Source: Strigamia acuminata (taxonomy: Eukaryota > Arthropoda > Chilopoda > Geophilomorpha > Linotaeniidae). From it: 64,000 nucleotides of DNA. The DNA is taken from contig OX442316.1 of the NCBI GenBank assembly GCA_949358305.1, forward strand, positions 8,556,001 to 8,620,000, in the 5' to 3' direction. Below are positions 57,101 to 64,000 of this stretch, one piece after another. Position numbers and translations under genes: made by a program. Under the pieces are notes generated by a model. It had not been told where the DNA came from, did not search any database, and saw nothing but the letters and a program-made list of their open reading frames with translations. Within the stretch, counting starts at the first letter, position 1; every line of letters starts with the position of its first letter.

Positions 57101-60100
57101 CGACTGTTTTGTTGCTTTTTATTATGAATCACGATTTCTTTCTCTATAATTACGTCTCAATTCCCCCAGTGATTTTTTTCATTAATTTTCGGTGAAAAGT
57201 TGAAGACAAGGCAAAGCAGGGCACACCAAAATCATCTAACCTATAAAAACATACTTTTTTTAGGGGATTATTTCATAAATAAAAGAAATCATGATAGATA
57301 ATCTTGTAACCAGCAAATTCTTTTGGGAATTTCTACTTCTTCCATTTATCTTACGATAGCGCTTTTTTCTTCACAGAAGCATTTTATCTTCGATTTCTAT
57401 GGCTTGAAAAATATCGATGTTTAATGCATGTCGAATTTAATTTTTTTTTTAGAGAAAAGGAAAAATTAAGTCGTGCGGTAAAATGCAGAATTGATCAAGA
57501 GTTTCTTCACTCAAATTTAGAAAGTGGATTTCAATTCGGTTGGGCTGTGTGTGCTCTCTCCTCTCCTTTCCTGTCTTTTCTACGACTAGGAACGTGAGGA
57601 GAATGAGTGGATTTTTTTATATATATTATTTTGAGTTTACACACACGTTTACTTCAAGTTGGTCGATCAAAGAAACATGGGTCAGGGTTATATCAAAGGA
57701 ATGATAACCAACGACGGCTAATAGATGATTGATGATCGTCCGGAATGTGCCACAATGATGAGAAGGGTCACGTAATGTGTTGTAAGCCTACATCGATAAA
57801 CGAAGGAAGGGTAGAAGCATACGGTAGTTTGGTTTGTATAGCGATGCTCAAAGGAGCTTTATCTGAAAACAGGAAGTTGTTAAAAGTGAGCAAGTTGCCG
57901 GTGCCACATTGACTGCAATGTCCATCAGGTAAAGGTGCCTTTTTAGCTTTCTTTTTAGTTTCATGCCCGCAATCAAAAGCGTTGTGGATAAGTGCGAAAA
58001 TATTAATGAGGAAAGGAGGTGCACTGCCATTAAGTTTTCTTGCAATCGTGCACGCTATTTGGTTGGATTACTTTTTTAAAATGTTGAAAAGAAAGGCATG
58101 TATTATTAAATACATAGTTGGCTGTTATTTAAAGTTCAAGTTTAAATTTTTCAGATTATGCGCACGTAGTTTGAAAAGTTTGGACGGAATTGCAGCGGTC
58201 AACCGGAAAAGTTGGCAGTGAGTGGTTACAGCTATTGGGGACAAAGAGTGATCATTAGTGGGAGATGGACCAGATGGAATTGACTTGTAGGTCCAAAGTA
58301 AAGAAGTCACAAAACCCACGGCCTCGAGTCATGTCAAAGTCTCCAATGAAGAATGTTGTTTATCCTTAAGTCTGGAATGAAACTTTCTTTCTTTGTCAAT
58401 ATAATCGCAAACAAGAGAATTGATTAGAAGAAACTGGGCTTGCTTAGGTTTAAATGGTGTGGGAATTTTTGTGGCAGCCAATGTGTTTTGCAGGCACGCA
58501 ATGGTGAAAAATTCACAACACCAAAATAGCTTTTCGAAAAGAAACATCAAAAATGCAACACGTGCTTGCCCTACTTCATAAAGGGCGAGGTGATGTGAAG
58601 CGTTCAGTCTGGTTTTGATTTTTGAGTTGCCAATGAAGTTGTCATGGCGGCTGTGCTGGACGGGACTAGTTTTCAAACCCTCAGCTTCTGCTGGTTTAAT
58701 ACTACTTTCTTATTTAAATTACCCACATGAAACAAATGGGGAGGAAAGGAATTTTAAAATAATGTCTTTTTGTGATAGATTTCCAAAAAAAAATTTTTTT
58801 GGGGGGGAATTTTTAACAACAAAATGTGCTGTTGTAAACATTAATCAACTTTTTTTTTGGGTGGGAAAATTTCTTAAAATGTATCCGGCTATTAATCGAA
58901 AAAGTTTTTTTGTAAGAAGCAAAAGATTATTCTCTTGTGGCGTGTGTAAGAGAGTTGTTGACCAAGTGGGCTTGTGTATAAAGCTATAGACACGACAAAT
59001 CTATTCTCACATGATTGCTGCACTATGAAAAAGATTTCTTTATTACGCTGTAAATCACAACACTCCCACAAATGAAATAGAAAAAAAATCGACTGTAGCT
59101 ACTCATAAATGATAAACATTTGACTCTTTAAGCCACAGCACTTCTGTGTGTTTGGGAATTGCGGTGATATTGATAGATGAGCATTTGAATCCCTTTTAAT
59201 GCCCACAGCTTAAAAATAGAAGTTTGCATTATTTTGTGGTTGTTGCGTAAGACTTTCAATTCACGCATCTTGTGCGAACCGTGACACGATGAAAAGACGT
59301 GATAAAGAAGACGCCATCATTATTCTCTCAAGGTTTGAGTGGATACAAAGGATGAGAGATACCTTTGTAGTGCTGGGAAGCGAGTACCTTTGCTATCGGA
59401 TGTTTATTGAAAGATGCTGTAGTTGTGCGCATGGCAGACTAGCTTTAAAGCGCATGTAATGAAAAACGTTTCAGCGTATTCCAACGCGCGATTATTTGAT
59501 GGCAGAAAAACTAATTCAAACGAAAAAATTTAATGAATTTGCATTTTTTTTATCTAACAAAATAAAATAAAATAAAAAGAAAGATTTTTTTTGCGAAGTT
59601 TTCTCGGCTTTTGTTAATAGATATAAAGAGGGGGATGAAAAAGGTGATTTTTTTTTTCTTTTTGGGGTCTGACAACTGACAGCGATCGTGAGAAATTTTA
59701 TATTAGAATTCTAAATGTCGGTAATAGCTCACTGTGAGGGAATCCACGTTATACGCATATATAAGTTGACAGTTTGTAAAAGTAGTATGCCAAGAAGTAA
59801 GTTTGCTGTCACATTAAATGTGTTCTAAGCGGGAAATCAATAGATTCACACCGTTGTTTGTCTAGGTTTGGTGGTTAAGTGTAATGCACTTGCAACAGAT
59901 TGAATTGCTCACGCCAAAAGCATTTTGTAGTCAATAGGATAAAATACAAAAGTTGATCAACTCTTAATGTCCTTTCGTTTTATATTTAATTTCGTCGTGT
60001 TCGTGCAACAGTTTGCGCTGCATTTTTCTCTTTGTTCGATATAGTTTGGGAAAATATTAAAAGATTGGTCAACTTCCTTTAAAAGGTTTGAAAAATTTAA

Positions 60101-63100
60101 TTTAAACTCGCAACTGTTACATAAAATTTTTTTCTCTTTGATCATTGTAGTTTCCCTTTCCAAAGTTTAACTGAAAAATTAATCTTTTTCGTGCATGTAC
60201 CTCGGCTCCATTACATGTTACATTAGCATTACAACAACTGCAAAAATTAAAATTAAACATTAAAATATAGAGGATTATTATTTCAACATGTGTGTTTTAA
60301 TTCTTTTAAGGGTGTGAGTATTTCCCTTGGAATTTATTCATTAATCTAAAAGCCTATACAAGTCTTAACCACCGAAAAAGCTGGCATGAATGCCGACATC
60401 AAACGCGTCAACTCTGATTGTGGTTGCATATTAATTAGGTCAAATCCCCTGAGTCCTCGAGTACGGATTTTTATGGGTATTGTCGAATCACTTCTAAGGG
60501 ATTGTAATAAATGCATGACGAATGTGAAAAGTTTTCAACCTCAGCGAATAGTGAGCACATTTTTGAAGAAATGTGCGGCGACCTTTACGGTGAGCTTAGT
60601 CTAACACACAAGTCATTTCCCAAGAAATGTGACCCAAGTTTTCCCGACCTTCGCTAATGCACACCATAAAGAAATGAGCAAGTCTGCCTAAATTAAAGGA
60701 ATTTCGAAACACGTGTTATATATTTTTTAAATAAATAGCTGAGGAAGCGAAGCGTGTTTTTAAATACGTGTGGGGGTTTTAATTGGCATTCTTGTCTCGT
60801 AATATTACGAAACATGGACGAATTCAATGATATTCGTCAAATTTTATGAAGATTGGCAAATATTTTGAAGTTGTTGATAAAATAAAAAAAGTTTGAAAAA
60901 TCGATATTTTTTCTCGCATAGTAATGAATAGAAATTGTCCGATTTTTCTAAATTTTTCTCATGAACCACGAAATGCTGAATGACCATTAAACATCTTATA
61001 ATTAATTTTTTTGTATGACATTGTAATTGATTTTACCACTTATAATTCCAGCATTCAGCTATTTTTATGAGAATTAAAATTTTATGTGTCATGCAATGCA
61101 GAGAAAGCTCAGAGGCCAAAAGATAAACATTTAAACAATATTGAACGAGTAATAATAATAACTACTGGCACAAATACTAAAAAAAAATTACAAAACGCCC
61201 AGATTTTCTGCTCACAAATTGCTCACACTTTAAAAAATTAACCTACTGAAGTTTTTTCCTCCTTTTCTTTTCATTCTTCTTACGTGGTACGGTAATTTAA
61301 TTTATTTAATTGATCGGAAAAAAATCAAAGAAAGTCCCATTTAACAAGAATGTCTTCAGTCACGCGCATGATTGAATTCTCTAGTGGTCAGCAAGCAAAG
61401 GAGTGTTATTGCATACGAATTTCAAATTTTCTTCCTCTTTGCTCTCCATGGGTGTTTGAAATAATAAAATTTGCATGAACTACGTTTATGCAATACACGC
61501 GAGCACACGTTCTCACCACCATTATCATTAGAAATTGCATGTAAAAAGAAATATAAGAAATTTCAAAATTAGCTTCCAATATATATATATTTTTTAAATT
61601 TAATCGTATTAATCCGTTCCTACCAATACATTCCGCTTTGAATTGCTAGAAAAAGTGTTGCGCACGTGCTGCCAAGTCTATTAAAAGAAAAGCCTAATCA
61701 ATTAAGACAAGGAGCCATTCCCAAAGTGGCCCTGGCTCCACCCAGCTTTACCCTAGCAATGGTGAAAACGAGCGCGTCATAAGACCTAGCACTTTGCAAA
61801 TGTTAACGGTTAAAAACACGCGTATCTTTAAGCAAGTATGAAAAAAATTTGCACCTTTAACAAAGTGACAAACGTTTGTTATGCGATAACTTCTAGTTGA
61901 ACCAACTCTGATTCCACTGTATATCCACCACACCACACCACAATTGCTTAATGTGTGACGCCCAATTAAAAGTTCACGCTTCACCACTCGCGGAGTAGAT
62001 AGAGGACTGCATTAGTTTTGTCCCACACGTTCGGAATAGGTAATTGCAATTAGTGTTGTCTGTGTAGACATTTCTAGTATTTTTTTTTATTAGGTGTATA
62101 TTTGTATTTGAGATGACGTAAAAAAAATGGGAATTTTATCTGGAGACGTGGGGAAATTGTTCAATAATAATGCGGACTTGAAGCCGGTCCTGCGTGGGAA
62201 AAGGTTGGACAATATATATCAAATGATATACAACTCTTGTACAGAGTAGTCCTGAGACATAAATTTGTGTTTACTTTACTTTGTTTGAGTGGCCAAGTTG
62301 TATTTTTATTCGATTTCAGAAGTAATTTTAGTAATGTTGTTGAAATAAAGCCAAAAGCAATAGAAAAGTGCAAAAAGGTTAATCAAAGATAAATAATGGT
62401 TTAGAAACTAATCATTAAACGTTGGAAAAATATTAATGTCTTAATGTTAACCTGCGCATTTCATCGATTCGTTCTAATATGGAACTGATAATGACATCAA
62501 TAAAATCAATTTTTCACCTAAAATAGATATTGGGAGTTAGAAAAAAATTATCAAAACCAGGAACTGGAGAGTAGAAATGGAAGTCGGGTAATGGGATTTT
62601 TGTAACGTTGCGAGATAAGACTTTTGACCAGACAAATGGAATGATCCTTTTTGATCATGTTGGCAGTTAGATTTATAGCGTAAATATGTTTATCTCTACA
62701 AGGTTTACACAAGTTTCGTACGTTGGCGTAAATCGACGTGATGAAAGAGGCGTTTAAAAGAGGAAATCAAACTGGCAGAATCAGAGTGATATGTTTGCAA
62801 AAAGGAAATGAAAAATATCGTTGCCACTAGAGCTCGAATTTTGGCACGTACTGAATATTTTTTAACGAAAAAAAATCTTTCCTCAATTTTTTATATTGAA
62901 ATTGATTAAATGCTGATAGGATACGGTCTATAAAAATAATATTTTTTTACTTTTATTTTTTTTTATTCTTAAATCTAATTAAATTACTGTTTAAAAAAAA
63001 TTGATTTCTTTGTTTTCGTCTTTAAGTTCTGTTTTCTGTGGCTTCCTTTTTTCTTTAGAACTGATAAGTTTTGCTTCTTCTGTCGAATACCAAGTAAAAA

Positions 63101-64000
63101 AAAAGATCACAATTTTTTGTCCCTTTGGCATGAAGTTTTAATATTTATCTCGAGGAGAGCAGTGGGGGTGAGGAGAAAAGAAACGATAACTAATAAGATG
63201 GATCGCGGATAAGAGCGAAAAATTTACAATGTAATCGTTGATTAGAAAATCTTATTTCGTGCACCGTTAACCCACATGTTGTTTTCTTGTGACATTGATC
63301 TACTGCTTGATTCAGTTTACCTTGACCAAAGCAACATTACGACGAGCTTGCGTGGTCTAATATGACCGCTTTGCATGTCCTGCACGACTCATCTCTTTTT
63401 TTTTTGTAAAAAAATAGATGTAAAAATCACTAGCATTGAAAACCATTAAGTGAAGGCACGCAAGAAAGCACATCATAAATAAATCTAATGAAAAATTAAC
63501 AAAAAAATTCGATTCGTGTTTACACAGGATTTTTCTTGCCATTGATTATTTTCCTTCGACTAACTCGGAATATGTAACGATTTATCACATGCACATTCGC
63601 ATTCTGCCTATTAACGCTAATAAGATTGACCCAATGTCGGATTGGCGCTGATGATTAGTTAGCTTGATTCAGAGTTTGATTTGTGTAGCTAAGTTAATTG
63701 ACAGTTGATATTCACCGTGTCTTCCTTCCACACCCTTATTTTATCAACATATAAAATCGATAGCAGAAGCAAATCCTTCGGGACACCGCCTCGTTCATGT
63801 GTGCAAAATGTCACACCTTACAATCGCTTCAAATGTGGCGTGTAAATTCTAGATCCTTTAATTTTATTACCACACTTACTTTATAAACGGAAAAGAAATC
63901 ACACAATTCGTGTTATCACAAAATAAAATCCCCGAAATTAAATTAGAAGGTGTAAAAGAAAAGGGCGAGGTGAAGTCGAAGGAAGCTGTGCAGGGAAGTC

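Noticed and set aside
58615-58989. 124-codon plus frame
   Set aside because: It contains homopolymer-derived Phe/Lys runs, no domain, and overlaps an opposite frame of similar size.

Overview
This window is nuclear DNA from an invertebrate animal, most likely an ecdysozoan such as an arthropod or nematode relative. It is AT-rich, its genes have many short GT-AG introns of about 50-70 bp, and gene ends carry AATAAA signals. The families seen (K2P potassium channel, GT92 glycosyltransferases, B-type muscarinic receptor, XRCC2, SNAPC2-like, PPT2-like, a Copia retrotransposon) fit that placement. The species cannot be fixed from sequence alone. There is no bacterial, plasmid or CRISPR signature.

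Layout. 1-840: two minisatellites (27-bp and about 20-bp units). 998-4635: five almost identical copies of a 723-bp unit, each carrying an intron-like segment; the block is bounded by a 20-bp inverted repeat. 4.6-7.0 kb: non-coding, with promoter-like motifs. 6989-9519 (+): leucine-rich-repeat-like gene. 11071-12447 (-): two-pore potassium channel. 12892-24029 (-): six-exon membrane-anchored JmjC protein whose 6.9-kb second intron holds an intact Copia element (17563-22175) with identical LTRs and a GTATT target duplication. 24692-26490 (+): ten-exon F-box/LRR gene. 26663-30943 (-): two adjacent GT92 glycosyltransferase genes.

32.0-38.5 kb is a compact cluster: PPT2-like thioesterase (+), RING-CH (MARCH-type) ubiquitin ligase (-), XRCC2 (+), Myb/SANT-like coiled-coil protein (-), SNAPC2-like protein (+). 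Neighbouring genes alternate in strand, with roughly 300-bp divergent promoters and 120-130-bp convergent 3' gaps. 44401-46362 (-) is a muscarinic-type acetylcholine receptor with a very long third cytoplasmic loop. The remaining 17.6 kb to the right edge holds no recognisable coding exon. It contains a hAT-like MITE, a small hairpin and a dense cluster of GTCGAC palindromes; a second MITE lies at 42.5 kb.

The genes do not form one pathway. Three encode type II membrane proteins likely to work in the secretory pathway (the JmjC protein and the two GT92 enzymes), and two encode neuronal membrane proteins (K2P, muscarinic receptor). XRCC2, SNAPC2 and the Myb/SANT-like protein are nuclear. Exon structures were built by hand from reading frame, phase and splice consensus. 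The strongest models are JmjC, K2P, PPT2-like, XRCC2 and the RING-CH gene, where phases and family motifs join exactly. No novel system can be claimed with confidence; the most unusual items are the 723-bp array with embedded intron-like sequence, the GTCGAC cluster and the intact Copia inside a host intron.
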